Assembly: GCA_030765045.1 (NCBI GenBank)
Contig: CM060964.1
Coordinates: 314,950,628-315,014,627 of the forward strand
From: Tenodera sinensis
Lineage: Eukaryota; Arthropoda; Insecta; Mantodea; Mantidae
DNA length: 64,000 nt
Direction of reading: 5' to 3'
The translations under genes were made by a program, and so were the position numbers. A model generated the notes under the pieces. The model had not been told where the DNA came from. It did not search any database and was given only the letters and a program-made list of their open reading frames with translations. Positions within the stretch are counted from its first letter, which is position 1; the number at the start of each line of letters is the position of its first letter. Positions 1-11,630 of the stretch are shown here, one piece after another.

Positions 1-140
1 GGCAAAGTTTGAGAGGTAGAACTGGAACTTAAAAATTCAATGCCACAACTGGGAAGGTCTGTGGTTCAAATCCCAGTTGTGGCATTGAATTTTTAAGTTC
101 CACTTCTACCTCTCACACCAACAGTAAGTTTGTTTGCATA
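1..140 (+). repeat. SINE-C copy, head-to-head inverted
   Basis: Two arms of about 44 bp (near 11-54 and 71-114) are near-perfect reverse complements. The right arm follows a B-box-like GGTTCAAATCC at 63-73 and ends in a tail with AAATAAATAA, as expected for a tRNA-derived SINE in sense orientation. The left arm is the same body in antisense. The family recurs near 9808 and 55430. No coding potential. The inverted arrangement is seen directly; the SINE label is inferred from the B box and tail. Confidence 0.65.
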
Positions 141-719
141 AATAAATAACTTTCATCATTAGCTTGACCATCTGTCCATTTATTAGCATGAAAACGAGGT
201 CTCAAACTGCTGCATGTATGGAGGTGGACTTAAAGCAGAGTGAAGAAAATTTGTGGACGCATTTTGAATTTGGGTAGCTTACATTGAGAACCTTTTAACA
301 GTTAATAATTTTTAGGCTAAATTGCAAAATTCAATTTTGTATTTCAAGTTTAGTTTAAATTGGTAAAGAATTAAGGGTGCAACTAAAAAGTAATGATTTT
401 GAATCATTTATACAAAATTTAGCCAATGTTATTGCACTATTTGCTCCACAAAACTATTTTATTGTAACTGGCCTCATCTTTTTACAATGATATACAATAA
501 GAGGTTTATTCTATGCATGCCTCAGAGTTTTTAATATGGTGTGCCAAATTTCACACTTATAAAGAAGAAAGCTTATTGTGCTGTACATAGCTTATTCTTG
601 CATACACAGTTTCTTTGTTGTATATTTGGGCTGTCGTGTAGTACAAACACGTTCTTGTAATGTCACTACTTGAAAAATTGCTTATAAAAGACCTCACCAA
701 TGCTTTATTTTCTTCTTTT
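141..719. other. AT-rich stretch, nothing recognised
   Basis: I see no coding, RNA or repeat signal here. The short open frames lack any recognisable motif. Confidence 0.5.
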
Positions 720-851
720 CCTTTTTCTGAAGGTGGAGCGGTACACAACTTCGGCCTAATTGAGCAAAAGACACTATTTAGTCTACCTTTTTCTGAAGGT
801 GGAGAGGCACATAACTTTGGCTTCATTGTGCAAAAGGCACTATTTAGTCTT
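720..851 (+). repeat. 66-bp tandem duplication (2 units)
   Basis: Two adjacent units of 66 bp (720-785 and 786-851) both begin CCTTTTTCTGAAGGTGGAG and end CACTATTTAGTCT, with scattered substitutions. The open frames on both strands here are by-products of the duplication. Confidence 0.75.
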
Positions 852-1689
852 ACCTACTTTTGATGTTCTTTCACTGAAAAATGCTACAGTAAGACTGACA
901 TCCCTTATTAGAGAATATTCATTATGTCAATAAACAGAAAATTATTCAAATGATTTAACTGCATCCAAAGGCATCTGCAGAAAATTTTTTGAGGGAGGTG
1001 GTAACATATGTTTAAAGATGAGGCAGGTGATCATTAGCACTTTTCAATACTGGAAGAAAAAATAACTATTGCAAACAGTTACAGGACTTTCTCTTCCCAT
1101 TACAAATTCACATACATCTTGTTATGTATTACTTATTCATTTAAAAAAGATTCTTCTACCTGTGTTATATTACTCATGATATATTTTTGACTGAGAATGC
1201 TGTTCCCATGTGTTTGTATATGAGGGGCATTCAAAAAGTTTTATAACTAGCCTCTGCATTGTTAGACAATAATGAGTATAAAAATGTAACTAACACAGTT
1301 GGCAACAATGCACCTTAAGCTATTAAAGTATGCACAAGTGCAAGTTTAAATTTGCAGTCATAGTCCTGTGACTGTGAGTTAAGTCCTGTGTCAATAGCTC
1401 GTAAAACATAAATGTTTGGAAAAAAAAAGAGGAAAGAAAAGAAACAATAGTCTACATTTTCATGCTAGGTGAAAGAGAGAAAAAAAATTATGAGTAGTTG
1501 AGGAAGCTGTTTATGGTGATCGAAGTGTTCATTTGATACCATAGCAAGATGGGTTTGATTATCTGAAGAAGAGCAAGAGACTTTGAACTGCAGCCCTTGA
1601 ACTGGCCATCCTCCGACTGTCAACAAGAGATAAATTTAAAGAGTGAGAAACTTGAAGGAAAATCGACATGTCACTGTTTAAATGCTAAG

Positions 1690-1965
1690 TACGAAAGTCG
1701 ATATTAGTGTTGGCATCACTTATTGTATGAATATTCAAACATACAAAAAATCTGTGCAAAATGGTTTCTGCATACCAAAGACAAGAACTTCAAGGCTGTT
1801 GCTTTTGCATCACAATGCCTCTCCTCACAGAACAGCTGCAAATGTGAGAAAACTAAGTCGCTGGAAGTACAGTTGCTTGATCACCCTACAGTCCTGACAT
1901 TGCTCCATGCAACTTCTGGCTGTTTCCTCAAATGAAATCTTGCCTTGCTAGAAAACTTTTTTAAA
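1690..1965 (+). pseudogene. mariner transposase fragment (catalytic part)
   Basis: Plus-strand translation shows a broken mariner catalytic region. LHHNASPHRTAANVRK matches the HHDNARPH-type second-aspartate motif, with the Asp lost. After a frameshift comes LLDHP, then a degenerate version of the YSPDLAPCDFWLFP block and the words for NFWLFPQMKSCLARK across frames. At least one frameshift and the lost Asp make it non-functional. It belongs to the outer element at 1221-3497; the N-terminal half is not recognisable between 1260 and 1690. Confidence 0.6.
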
Positions 1966-2087
1966 TGGGTGCTGGACCTAGCTTGGGCTATAAATTTAAC
2001 TCTGATGACAATACCTAAATCAGAGTACTGCAGTGTTGATAAGCAGTTGCACAATCTGCAACTATATGTGGAGAGAAATGGAAAGTA

Positions 2088-3406
2088 CGAGGGCTGATCA
2101 ACAAAGACTGAGTCTGATTTTTTTTCACATATGTTTATTACTCCAATTCAATATTTACATGATCTTTTTCAAAGTAGTCCCCTCCTACTTCAATGCACTT
2201 TTTATAGCATATCTGCCAGTCCTTGAACACGTGCTGCAGACCATTCTTTGTCAGGTACTTGAGGATCGCCTCACTTTTCTTGAGCGCTGCTTCAGAGTTC
2301 TCAAATCGAACACCTCTAAGCTTTGCCTTTAGTGAGGGAAATAAAAAAAAGTCACAGGGTGCAAGATCGGGTCTATAAGGTGGATGTGGTACACAGGTAA
2401 TGTTGAATTGAGCCAGAAACTGGATGACTTGGTTTGCGACGTAAGGCCGTGCATTGTCATGATGAAGTCGCCACCCAGTCCGAGAAAGCTCTGGTTGTTT
2501 CTTTGCAATGTGCTTCCTCAGTGTAGCCAATACTGATGTGTAGTATGCTGCTGTAACTGTAGTGTGAGGGGGAACTGCATGCTGGTAAATCATTCCATTA
2601 CAGTCAAAAAATGTAATCACCATCACTTTCTCTGCAGATGGAACAACTTTTGCCTTTTTTGGTGTTGGAGAACCTGGAGATTTCCACACTGTGCTGGCTT
2701 GTTTTCCTTCAGGTTCATAATGATGCAGCCATGAGTCATCACTGGTGATAATCTATTTAAAAAATGCATCCCCTCCATCAGCAAAGAGACGCAGCACCTC
2801 ACGGCTTGTCTCCATTCGCACAGCCTTTTGTTTGGGAGTCAACAGACGTGGCACCCAACGAGCACAAACTCAGGTCATATGGAGATGGTCGTGCATAATT
2901 ATAAACACACTGCCATATGAAATTCTCAATACTTCACTGAGGTTATGCAATGTTATACGCCGATCCTCTCGGACAATCACAGCAACTGTGTTGATGTTGA
3001 CTTCAGTCACAGCAGAAGCTGAAACACCAAGCCCACCTTGCTTAACACTGACAAGTCAGCCTTCTTTGAAGTCCTTGAACCACCTAAACATTGTTGCATG
3101 AGGTAGTGCATCTTCAGTGTATGCTTGCTTCAGCTTTTCGTAAGTTTCGGTGGCTGTATGGTTTAAACGAAAACAGAATTTGATTGCGCTGTACAGCTCC
3201 TCTCGCGTCACCTCCATTGCCTGGTATGCGAAATGCACGTAGGGTCTACAAAATAGAGTATTACTACCAATCTACCAATACGAGAGTGCTGCTGCCTACC
3301 GACATACATAAAAACCCGCCCTTTTCAAATATTCATGTTACAGATATGAAACTATCATGGAAGCTACAGGAAAAAATCAGTCTCAGTCTTTGTTGATCAG
3401 CCCTCG
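2088..3406 (-). mobile_element. inner mariner transposon, complete ends
   Basis: Inverted termini of about 32 bp start CGAGGGCTGATCAACAAAGA on both sides with one mismatch. They are flanked by TA at 2086-2087 and 3407-3408, the mariner target duplication. The total of 1319 bp is the usual mariner size. It carries one transposase frame on the minus strand and has inserted into an older mariner, whose sequence resumes at 3409. Confidence 0.92.
2138..3238 (-). pseudogene. mariner transposase, three in-frame stops
   Basis: A single frame of 366 codons runs from 3238 down to 2138 with no frameshift, but is cut by TGA at 3056-3058, TGA at 2870-2872 and TAG at 2753-2755. The N-terminus (MHFAYQAMEVTREELYSAI) is the HTH region and FKDFKEG closes it. 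The catalytic triad is readable: first Asp in SDDSWLHHYEP, second in HHDNARPYVA, third in APCDFFLFP, with 34 residues between the last two, the D,D34D signature of true mariners. This would be a cut-and-paste transposase acting at TA. Stops without indels suggest moderate age. Confidence 0.93.
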
Positions 3407-3499
3407 TACTTTGTAGGATTGTGAGGATAAGTTTTCAAATTCCATCAATGTCCTGGACCTTAAGATTGTATTAGGAAAACTTTTTTAATGCCTCTTGTA

Positions 3500-5210
3500 A
3501 CTAAGCATTTACTGCTTAATTTTAAATCAAACAAATGTTTAGCTTTGGTAATGGGATGGGCTCTTGGAATGAAGAGAAAATAGAGAACTGCAAAATGTCA
3601 AGTAGGTCTGTCAGGTAAAATGTAGCATGTAATGTGGAATATTTTGAAATTGGCTAACCTACAAAAATATTTCATATAAGTTGTTTATTTTAATGAGATT
3701 TAAATTTCTCCTGTAGTAAGTTTTTGACCAAGCTCTTACAATTCCCCAGTTTGATTGTACAAAATTCAAAGGACTTCACAGGCTATTTATAGAGAATTCA
3801 ACATCTTATTAGTCAGGTATTGCACTTTAATAAAAATTCTCTAGAATGTTTCTGAGTAAACACAAATAATGAAAAAGTTACATGTATGGTAATTTGGGGT
3901 GGGGAGAATTTTCTCTAAAATCATGTCACATTCTGGGAAGACAAAAGTTAAATCCAAGTTTGGTATTTTATTTATCTCTTTTCAGTTCTATAGACAAACT
4001 TAATGGTTTTAAAAATGTTTTTTTTTTAATTTTTTTTTTGGAGTTTTGTGAACCTCAAAACCTATATTTATGCTGAAATCTTTAAATATAAATTTTGGGT
4101 AGAATAACTATCTTTTTCTAGCTACTATAGGGAGCTAGTAGGTAAAGTAAAAAAGAAAAGAAAAACAATATTCTTTTAAATAAATAGATCTCAGACCCAC
4201 ATTGGAAAACAAATCAGACCTACAAAGCACCAAAGGCTGCTATCCTATCAACATGCACAATAATTGTGCAATACCATGTGCTAACAATGACAGGACAGTT
4301 TAATTTTAAAAGTAAGAGTTGCAACCATAGTTGCCAACATCTTAATGCTCACGACACCTGCCAAAGTATGGTGTGATTTTGAAAGAAAACGTGTAAACTA
4401 CTCACTGCCTGTAATTAATTTCCTTCTTACATTCCATCTGTTACCTGATAGTATAACTCCTGTAATCTAATTTTTAAGACTGATTTATTGAAGAAAATAG
4501 GGACTAACTGGTTTCCAATTGCAAGACACATAATTTTACTTAAAAATATCAATTGATGCAAATGTTTGTAAAATTCATATGATGAAACTGCAGAAATCAA
4601 GAATTTCTCAATTTTGGACATACTTAATCTGGCTGACACAAAACAATAAACTTCTTGTTAACAACATTAACTTCCTTGACATTTGGAAATATAGATTTTT
4701 TTATTTTATATTTATTTTCTTCATTTCATGCCCTGATTAAATACCAGCATGCAACTTCAAATACTTTGTAACACTTTCACTGGCATTTACATAGTTTCAA
4801 GGGTATTACACAAAATGTTTTTTTCTGTCTTTTTCCCTTTTACCCCGACTAAGTTTTTGTACTTCTTCCTGTCATTACAACAAAAAATTTGCCTCACACT
4901 GCATACAGCACAGCTCTACTAGACATACCACAAAGCAATTTACAGTAAGCCATTAATCAAACTAGCAAGGAAAGAAAGATATAAACTACATTATCATATA
5001 TGCACACATTCTGCTGGATTAAAATGAGGACATCACCTGAAATTGCAGTCATACATGATTTTAGTCAATTGGGTGCCTTACTTGCTAGTATAGCAGATGA
5101 TTAACAGCAGTACTCTTAGGTTACAACCAAGAAATTATAAAATTATCTTATTTCTGAGGTTTATAAAACATATTTGCCATGAAAAATATAGTCACATGAG
5201 CACTAACTTT
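3500..5210. other. AT-rich intergenic stretch
   Basis: No gene, RNA or clear mobile element recognised. Several homopolymer T runs occur near 4015-4040 and only short unmotivated open frames. Confidence 0.5.
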
Positions 5211-5682
5211 TATAGGTCGCGCGTTACTTCTTGACGAATGAAAATTTTATATGAAAGGTTGAATGCGAGTCTCTACTCAGCTTTTGCGGGAACGAGAGAG
5301 AGGAGGTACAGTCTGCAGTGAGATGACGCGCATGCTTCTGAGCTGAAGTAGTACAACACTACAAATCAATTTATGATACTTGCAGTAATATCAGCCACAC
5401 GTATTATACACTATACCTCTATAACTGTTTCCACTTAACTTTCTTGCATTTATTCTATTCCCGACATCTCTCCCTTGTCTGAATTGCTATTTTCGTTGCA
5501 TGCATACATACATCCGTACCGCACAAAACTTCTGCAGTCGACTGTATACACAAACGCGACAGAGGAAAACAGAGGTGTCTGTTATCGTAGCATAAACATT
5601 TGCTGACCTGTTTATTAAGGGTAGGCTCACTCATTGGATTTCTGCTCAAGGTCATTCGTCAAGAACGAACACGCAACCTATA
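5211..5682. mobile_element. MITE-like element with 31-bp inverted termini
   Basis: The left end TATAGGTCGCGCGTTACTTC and the reverse complement of the right end (TATAGGTTGCGTGTTCGTTC), followed by TTGACGAATGA on both, form inverted termini. The 472-bp interior has no transposase and is more GC-rich than its surroundings. The family is not recognised. The short frames inside are not credible genes. Confidence 0.65.
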
Positions 5683-6718
5683 TCTATCTACCCATCAAAC
5701 ATAAATTCTTTATTTCTGTAAATACTACCAATAATGAAAAAAGGCCTACATAACTATCACCAACTTATATCTGCTAGGTTTTTTAGTTTTACTTGCTGTT
5801 TAGACAAACTGTAGCTCTTAATCAGCTTAAAATAAATTAGAAGTACAACACTGGTTGGTATGTCATGCTGACATTTAAATAAAACTCGAGCTATAAATCT
5901 GCTATTTTTCAAATACAAAGTGACCACATATTTATTTCATAATAGTCTGCTTTAAAATGTTGCCAACCACTACGTTTATGGCATCTTGGTATTACAGTAA
6001 GCTTACAAGCAAACGTTCAGGACAAGCAAATAAAATTTTAAATTTTATTTGTATTATCCAATGCACTGCATTAAAATTCATTTACCAAGAATTTCACAAC
6101 CTGCACACAGTTACAGTAAGTGTTAGAATGGTTTATATATGATGTTGCTAGCACTTAGGTAGATGAAGCTAAGACACACAAAGCAAGGTGGTAGTATTGA
6201 CTTAATGTAGTGCTTTGAGTTGTGTGTATTGGTTGCATGGGGATCTGTTAAGCTATCTTGAGTGAAAATGAATCTTCTGAATGTAGCTAAAATACTTGCG
6301 AATAAATTTCAAGAGGAGGGCTATGAAGACTTTTCAGTTACAGAAAAAGAGAATTAGGTGATGAAGATGTCCACTACGGAAAATGTTAAAGTGGACAACA
6401 CACCTGACACTGAAGTTGTAGAACCTGAAGATTATTATAAGCAAGAACGTACAATATAAGAAATGTCTTCTGACAGTGAAACTCATAGTCAATCTGGTAC
6501 TGCACAGCAATCTGGATTAACATACATGTCAATCTCCATGAAAAAACCAAGAGAAATATAAATCAAAGTAAGAGTGATTAACTACTAATTACTTCCTGGA
6601 CCTTCAAAATGTCAGGGACAAAAGTTCAACCACAGAACCTTCTCTTCCACGAAACATTTTACTTGGCTTGCAAGTGTGAGGAGGGAGTCTTGGGGCAGAT
6701 TAAAGAAATGAATCACTA
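5683..6718. other. intergenic; faint decayed coding trace
   Basis: Mostly featureless. Around 6268-6600 the plus strand gives stop-broken text rich in acidic and serine residues (for example NKFQEEGYEDFSVTEKEN) that may be an old coding relic. I do not recognise it. Confidence 0.3.
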
Positions 6719-6720
6719 TA

Positions 6721-7593
6721 CAGGGTTTCGAACCGGTTCTTCACCGCTGCACAGCCTTTTGCCTGTGCGAGTTTGAAGTTGCCGCGGCCGGGTTTGCCAC
6801 TACTAACAAGTCGCACGTAAAACATGTATAAAAATCTTACATTATAGAAAATGCTGGAAATGTTGTCCCTCTGCTGCTATACAGGCATTATATTGGGAAA
6901 ACACATTCTGATTCACAAGATTAAGTTGGACTACTGTAAGGTCTCTGATTTCATTTCTAGTATTTTGTTTTAGATCTTCCAATGTGTGAGGTTTTTTCTC
7001 GCAAACTTTGTCTTTCAGATTACCCCACAAGTAAAACTCACACACTGTTAATCAGGGGAGCGAGAGGGCCATATACCAGCACTAATCACTCTATCTTCAA
7101 ACACCTCCCTCATTTTATTCATGGTCTGTACTTGCAGTAGCAGAATGTTGTTGAAACCACCCATATGATTTCTCTTCTTCTGTCAGTTCACGAAAAAATG
7201 GGGTCAAAATGTCATTTTGGTACCTCTCTTTATTTACAGTCTGGTCGTAAAATATTGGACCAATTATGTGTTGTGCCAACAGCACACCAAACTCCAAATC
7301 TCCGGTCATAATGAGGGATTTTATGAACGCGATGTGGATTTTGAAATGCCCAATTCTGACTGTTATGAGTGTTCACATGACCATTTAGATGAAACCACGC
7401 CTCATCTGAAAAGAACAGAAGCTGTGAATCGATTAAACCATCGTTCACGACATTGCCAGCATTTTCTATAAGGTAAGATTTTTATACATGTTTTACGTGC
7501 GGCTTGTTAGTAGCGGCAAACCCGGCCGCAGCAGCTTCAAACTCGAACAGGCAAAAGGCCATGCAGCGGTGAAGAACCAATTCAAAAGCCCTG
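6721..7593 (-). mobile_element. mariner-like element, ~125-bp inverted termini
   Basis: Long inverted termini (6721 to about 6840, and about 7470 to 7593) share the GC-rich block GCCGGGTTTGCC, ACTAACAAG and ACATGTATAAAAATCTTAC. TA flanks both ends (6719-6720 and 7594-7595). Between them lies a broken minus-strand transposase. At 873 bp the element has lost the N-terminal coding part. The long termini separate it from the compact mariner at 2088. Confidence 0.85.
6842..7448 (-). pseudogene. Tc1/mariner-type transposase, 5' deleted
   Basis: Three overlapping frames in N-to-C order give the catalytic half of a transposase of the type often carrying an N-terminal DUF4817 domain. FFSDEAWFHLNGHV holds the first Asp. 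GPIFYDQTVNKERY and ILTPFFRELTEEE lead to WFQQHSATA, where the usual second Asp is His. CEFYLWGNLKDKV and the typical C-terminus AAEGQHFQHFL follow. It is frameshifted twice, has lost one catalytic residue and has no DNA-binding domain. Confidence 0.85.
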
Positions 7594-7965
7594 TACATAT
7601 AACAAATTTAAGATACGGAGATCAATGGTAGTAGTAATTAGAGACAATAATCTACAGAAAATAGCAGTTTATAAAGCACATGAATTAAGAATGGATGTCA
7701 TTAAAGCTAGCTTATCTTGGTTAATTCATTTCAAAAAAACCTTGTAATAATAGTTAAAAAAGTGACTTCTTTTGTAGCAAGCTGACTAATATGGATATGA
7801 CTTGGCACAAGATAATACAACATATTAAAAGATTTTAGAAAGCAATGTAATAAAATTATGATTACTTTGGACAATGAAAATATACACAATGCTGATGAGA
7901 ATGGATTTAATCACGAAGTGTTCAGGGGAAGAACATTGCATACTAAAGAAACTTCCTAAGTTATA
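7594..7965. other. intergenic, nothing recognised
   Basis: AT-rich sequence between a transposon end and a microsatellite; no supported feature. Confidence 0.4.
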
Positions 7966-8041
7966 GGTGGTGGTGGTGGTGGTGGTGGTGTTGGTGATGG
8001 TGGTGGTGGTGGTGGTGGTGGTGGTGGTGGTGGTGGTGGTG

Positions 8042-8081
<40 letters not shown>

Positions 8082-8104
8082 AGGTGGTGGTGGTGGCGGC
8101 GGTA
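7966..8104 (+). repeat. trinucleotide microsatellite (GGT/AGT)n
   Basis: About 140 bp of GGT repeats pass into an AGT tract (8050-8079) and back to GGT/GGC. All long frames here (poly-Thr, poly-His, poly-Val) are translations of the repeat. Confidence 0.95.
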
Positions 8105-8212
8105 ATGGTAGCAATAGTAAAAGTGCACATTTGTCCTGTTCAACATTTCATAAAGCAACACAAACATATCTTTCATCTACTTCTCTTTTTGCTGATCATA
8201 TCCAAGAGTGCT

Positions 8213-8440
8213 AGGTTGTAATTATCCATGAAATCAGCAATGAACTTGCCTCTTGCACAAGTGCGATTTGAACTCCAAAGTGGGTGATTAGCTTTGAAGT
8301 CTCCCACAAACAGAAACGTGCTGGGAACTGGAAAACTAGACCTTCTAAATCAGTGAGTGGGAAGTCATGAGACGGAGACAGATACATGTTAGAGATGGTA
8401 AACTGGATGAATGGTAGTAGAATCCTTATGACTGATTGTA
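8213..8440 (-). pseudogene. LINE endonuclease fragment (jockey/R1 type)
   Basis: The minus strand reads FTISNMYLSPSHDFPLTDLE. After a frameshift near 8320-8340 it continues PSTFLFVGDFKANHPLW, then ADFMDNYNLALLD. This matches the APE-type endonuclease block GDFNAHHPLWG of jockey/R1-like non-LTR retrotransposons, with the Asn of GDFNAH changed to Lys. Only about 75 residues survive and no reverse transcriptase adjoins it. Confidence 0.8.
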
Positions 8441-8631
8441 TGCAGGACCATAGCCAGAGGGGAGCCAGGTCGGGTAGTGCCCGTACTGGAAAAAATTTTG
8501 CCCATATTGAGAGAATCCCCATTTGTTCTTCCCTGTTTTGAGGTTTTAGAAATATTTCAATAATAAATTAAGAACAAAATAACTGTATTGAAGACTATAT
8601 TAATAGTAACAATGCTGTAATATGTGAGCTA

Positions 8632-8880
8632 AGGCTTTCACGGCCAGCGTCTATCCAGTAGAATGATGTTCCCAGATTTATTGGCCATGGTCCAGTCGAA
8701 GTGCAAACAGGGGCAGTGTCGTTCCATCATATATAAGACGGATGCTCCTGACGAGTACCCTGTTACAAGTCACCTTCCTCTGATGATGCTCGTCAGAATG
8801 ACGGGCAAAACATAAGGTTTTTACGCATTGTGGACCACGACCAATAAACCCGGGAATATCATTCTACTGAATGTTGTAAT
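8632..8880 (+). mobile_element. Penelope-like terminal piece, inverted flanks
   Basis: Inverted segments near 8650-8700 and 8828-8875 share CAGTAGAATGAT, TTCCC and TTTATTGG. They enclose about 130 bp with a hammerhead-type core at 8780-8810. The left edge AAGGCTTTCACGGC resembles the outer left edge of the Penelope-like element at 59235-59251. There is no coding part. Assignment to Penelope-like elements rests on the ribozyme-like core and the shared edge, so it is inferred. Confidence 0.5.
8780..8822 (+). ncRNA. degenerate hammerhead-ribozyme-like motif
   Basis: CTGATGA at 8780-8786 matches the hammerhead core CUGANGA. It is followed by a stem-II hairpin (GCTCGTC pairing with GACGGGC, one wobble, loop about 8795-8799). 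The expected GAAA then appears as AAAA at 8807-8810, so the conserved G is changed. A stem-III-like hairpin (CATAA with TTACG, one mismatch) follows. Hammerhead motifs are known in Penelope-like elements. The changed core predicts a dead or weak ribozyme. Confidence 0.4.
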
Positions 8881-9800
8881 AGTTATCCATTGTCTTATTC
8901 CAGCGTGCCGAATATCCAAACCTCTTGGCAGTCAAAGGCCACTCAGGAAGCCGCTAAAGCACAATAGAACATGTAACTATATACAGCATGATCAACAGTA
9001 TTTGGAAATCATCTGCTTACACACATGCAGTCGCTTCGTTTTCCCTCCCACCTTTCTCAGCAGTAAATTCAAACTTTGAAGAATGAGCTTACAGATTGTA
9101 GTGCATTGTTTTTATTTTAAACTAATAGAACTTAAGTAGTGGCAAGCACAGTGGGTGCATGCATTATGGACGTATGAGATTTCTTTGGGAAACACAAAGG
9201 AGAGGAGCATCAGAAAACCAGACTGTGTCCAGCAACACAGTCCACACTGATTAGGAGTCAGTGGTGCAACACAAGCTGACTACTTATTCAATACAGAGAG
9301 GTGAGCCAATAAAGCAGGTCTATCTAAAGGATTACTCCTAAACAAAGCAATAGGCATAATTTTCACTCTGAATAGTGTAAATAGTTTGCTGGATTGCAGT
9401 ATTCTGTTCTCAAAGATGCTGCATTTTGCTATGCCTGCATTTAGTTTCAGCCTTATGGCACAAAGGAGAGAAGCTACACAGACAAAGAGACTGGAAAAAT
9501 GCATCACATGCGAACCGTGGTTTTCTAAACATGAAACGCCAGAAACTCATATCCGTGTCATGTCTATGTGGAAGAAACGTGAAACTCGCATAGAAACCTG
9601 TACTTTGGTGTCAACATTAGTTAATGAAATCACACTCAAGAAACAAGCTACTATGTTAAACCATAAATGGAAGAAATACAGTTTTTGGTGCCAAAGAGCT
9701 GGCTTTGCGTGGCAATTATAATACAGAGGAGGGGACAGAAAGGAGACTATTTTTAAATGTTTTCGAATACACCTTAAAGAAGATAAAAACCTTTTGGAAT
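8881..9800. other. intergenic, no supported gene
   Basis: A 111-codon plus-strand frame at 9386-9721 has no recognisable domain and sits among stops in all frames. I treat it as chance. Confidence 0.4.
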
Positions 9801-9803
9801 TAT

Positions 9804-9880
9804 TATTTATTTATGCCAACAAACTTACTGTTGGTGTTGTGGCATTGAATTTTTAAGTTCCAGTTCTAACTCTCAAACCT
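9804..9880. repeat. SINE-C fragment, tail inverted against body
   Basis: TTTATTTATGCCAACAAACTT (antisense tail) is joined directly to TGTGGCATTGAATTTTTAAG (sense body). In the copy at 1-140 these parts lie in the same orientation. The junction near 9838 is therefore an internal inversion. Confidence 0.65.
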
Positions 9881-10049
9881 TATGGAATGTTTAACATACA
9901 AACCTAAGAATGGAACATATGCTTCTCCTGACTGTTATAATCATAGACTACACATAGTAATTGTTAAAACAATATCTGAAATACCTGAAGACACTTTTTT
10001 TTAACAATGTGCTATGTTACACAACTTCTTTCAGTGAGACTAAATTGCA

Positions 10050-10995
10050 TCCTTATATGAAGTGAGAACCATTGTACATCTTCTAGAACAGTGTTCGGGT
10101 GGGCACCTAGCAATTACTAAAGTAATTTTGTCAAACTATGAAGAAGTACTTAGAGTGCTAAATGCCATTGGAAGAGAACACTTCACTGGAGAAGACAGAC
10201 AAAAGTGTTGGTTTGAAGGCTGTGATGTCACTTCAATTTCGCTGTCTGTTATTTTTCAACAAGAAAATATGTGGATTGCTGGAACCAGCTGATAATGCAC
10301 TCAGACTAAAAGCTTAAATGACACAATTGTTATTAAGTGTGTGAAACAAGAAATCAGTGAGTTTCAAAAAGAAGAAAAGTTTTCTTCTGTGCTGAAGGAA
10401 GCTGGAAATCTGTTGGTACCAGAATTTTGTTTTCAGTTCCTGTACAAAATAAAAGATCCAGGAAGACAGCTGAAAACACTGATGATATTCATTATAGTGT
10501 TGCCATCACATTCCACAAACAGTTCTGACCTACAACAGCTGAAGAAGATCTTTAAATGAGATGGTGGACTTAGTGATAGTACATTTAGATGAATGCTTCA
10601 GTAAGAATGAAGAGCTTTTACTGGCTACTGAAAGAGCAGAACACTTAACTTCGAAAATCTTCAACCACCCGAAAATTTAGGTGTAACTGTGCCAAGCAAA
10701 GAAGAAGTGTCAGAGAAGCAGACTTATTTGTCCTCAAAACCTAATGAAAATAAAATGGACCTTTTATACAAAAACCGTGATGTGTTCAAAAAGACTTATG
10801 CATTATTTGCAACAGTATCAACATTTGGAATCAGTACAGCAACTTGTGAATCTACATTTGCTACATTAAATGCCACAAATTGACCATGGAGACTATCCAT
10901 GACTCATCATTTGAAGAACAGCAAACATAAGCCCTGGAGCTTGAAGGTCTAAAAACATTTGGAAGCAAAGGAAACCGCAGACTGCAATTATTCTA
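10050..10995 (+). pseudogene. hAT transposase remnant (ZMYM1-like type)
   Basis: Plus-strand frames give three broken pieces: VRTIVHLLEQ to SNYEEVLRVLNAIGREHF (10060-10290), QEISEFQKEEKFSSVLKEAG to FQFLYKIKDPGRQL (10340-10560), and FKKTYALFATVSTFGISTATCESTFATLN, then PWRLSMTH (10690-10910). The last matches the C-terminal dimerisation region of hAT transposases, where ISTATCERTFSAL and RxSMTH are hallmarks. Several stops and frameshifts are present. No termini or BED finger found. Confidence 0.6.
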
Positions 10996-11469
10996 AATCA
11001 ACATTGAGTTGATAACTGTATTTTTTGTTAATTGTTCCTTTAAGACTGGACTTTTTAATTAAAACAGTTATTTAACACCATTGAAACTTACACTTCTTAC
11101 AAATTCTATAATTTTGTAAGTTTTGGTCACAGTAATTACTTGTTCTTTAAACATTTAAATTTTCATTTTACATTTTTAATATGCCTAATTAAATTTATAT
11201 AGTCTCCTTATGGATGACTTTTATTAAGTCTGATTTTTATTGATCTGGGAAAATCCATTTTGAACACTTCAAGTAAAACTGCTAAATTTTCTTTTGTACT
11301 ACAGGTCACATCCAAATAATGTGTGTTCTGTAGTACTGATCTTCCATATTCTTATCATCTCTGATAAGTATCACAATGCTACCATGTGTTGGAACCCCCT
11401 CTTCTGGTGTAAGATCACACTGTAATGGGATGTACCATCTTAGTTCGAAAATGTCTTGAGGATGCAGCT

Positions 11470-11578
11470 TGTCTCTTGCAAACATGCAAAAGAAAGGAAG
11501 GGGAAAGAAGGGGAAGGAAGAGGAGGGAAGGAAGGAAGGAAGGAAGAAAGAAAGAGAGGGAGAAAGAAAGAGGGAGAC

Positions 11579-11619
<41 letters not shown>

Positions 11620-11630
11620 AAGAAAGAAAA
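11470..11630 (+). repeat. purine-rich microsatellite, (GGAA)n and (GA)n
   Basis: A GGAA/GAAA-rich tract leads into a GA tract at 11583-11614. The overlapping Glu/Arg/Lys-rich and Ser/Leu-rich frames are repeat translations. Confidence 0.95.

Larger units (their letters stand above)
1221..3497 (+). mobile_element. outer mariner-like element, interrupted
   Basis: The left terminus (TGAGGGGCATTCAAAAAGTTTT after TA at 1219-1220) pairs with a right terminus near 3474-3497 whose reverse complement begins CAAGAGGCATTAAAAAAGTTTT, next to TA at 3498-3499. Decayed mariner transposase lies between them on the plus strand, and a younger mariner sits at 2088-3406. Reading across the inner element rejoins a C-terminal tract of the transposase. 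Both termini have diverged, so this is an old copy. Confidence 0.65.

Noticed and set aside
5455..5655. 66-codon frame inside the MITE
   Set aside because: No motif; it lies within a short element with inverted termini.
7825..8221. Long frames of Thr, His or Val repeats
   Set aside because: They are translations of the GGT/AGT microsatellite in different frames.
9386..9721. 111-codon plus-strand frame
   Set aside because: No domain, no splice support and no homology that I recognise.
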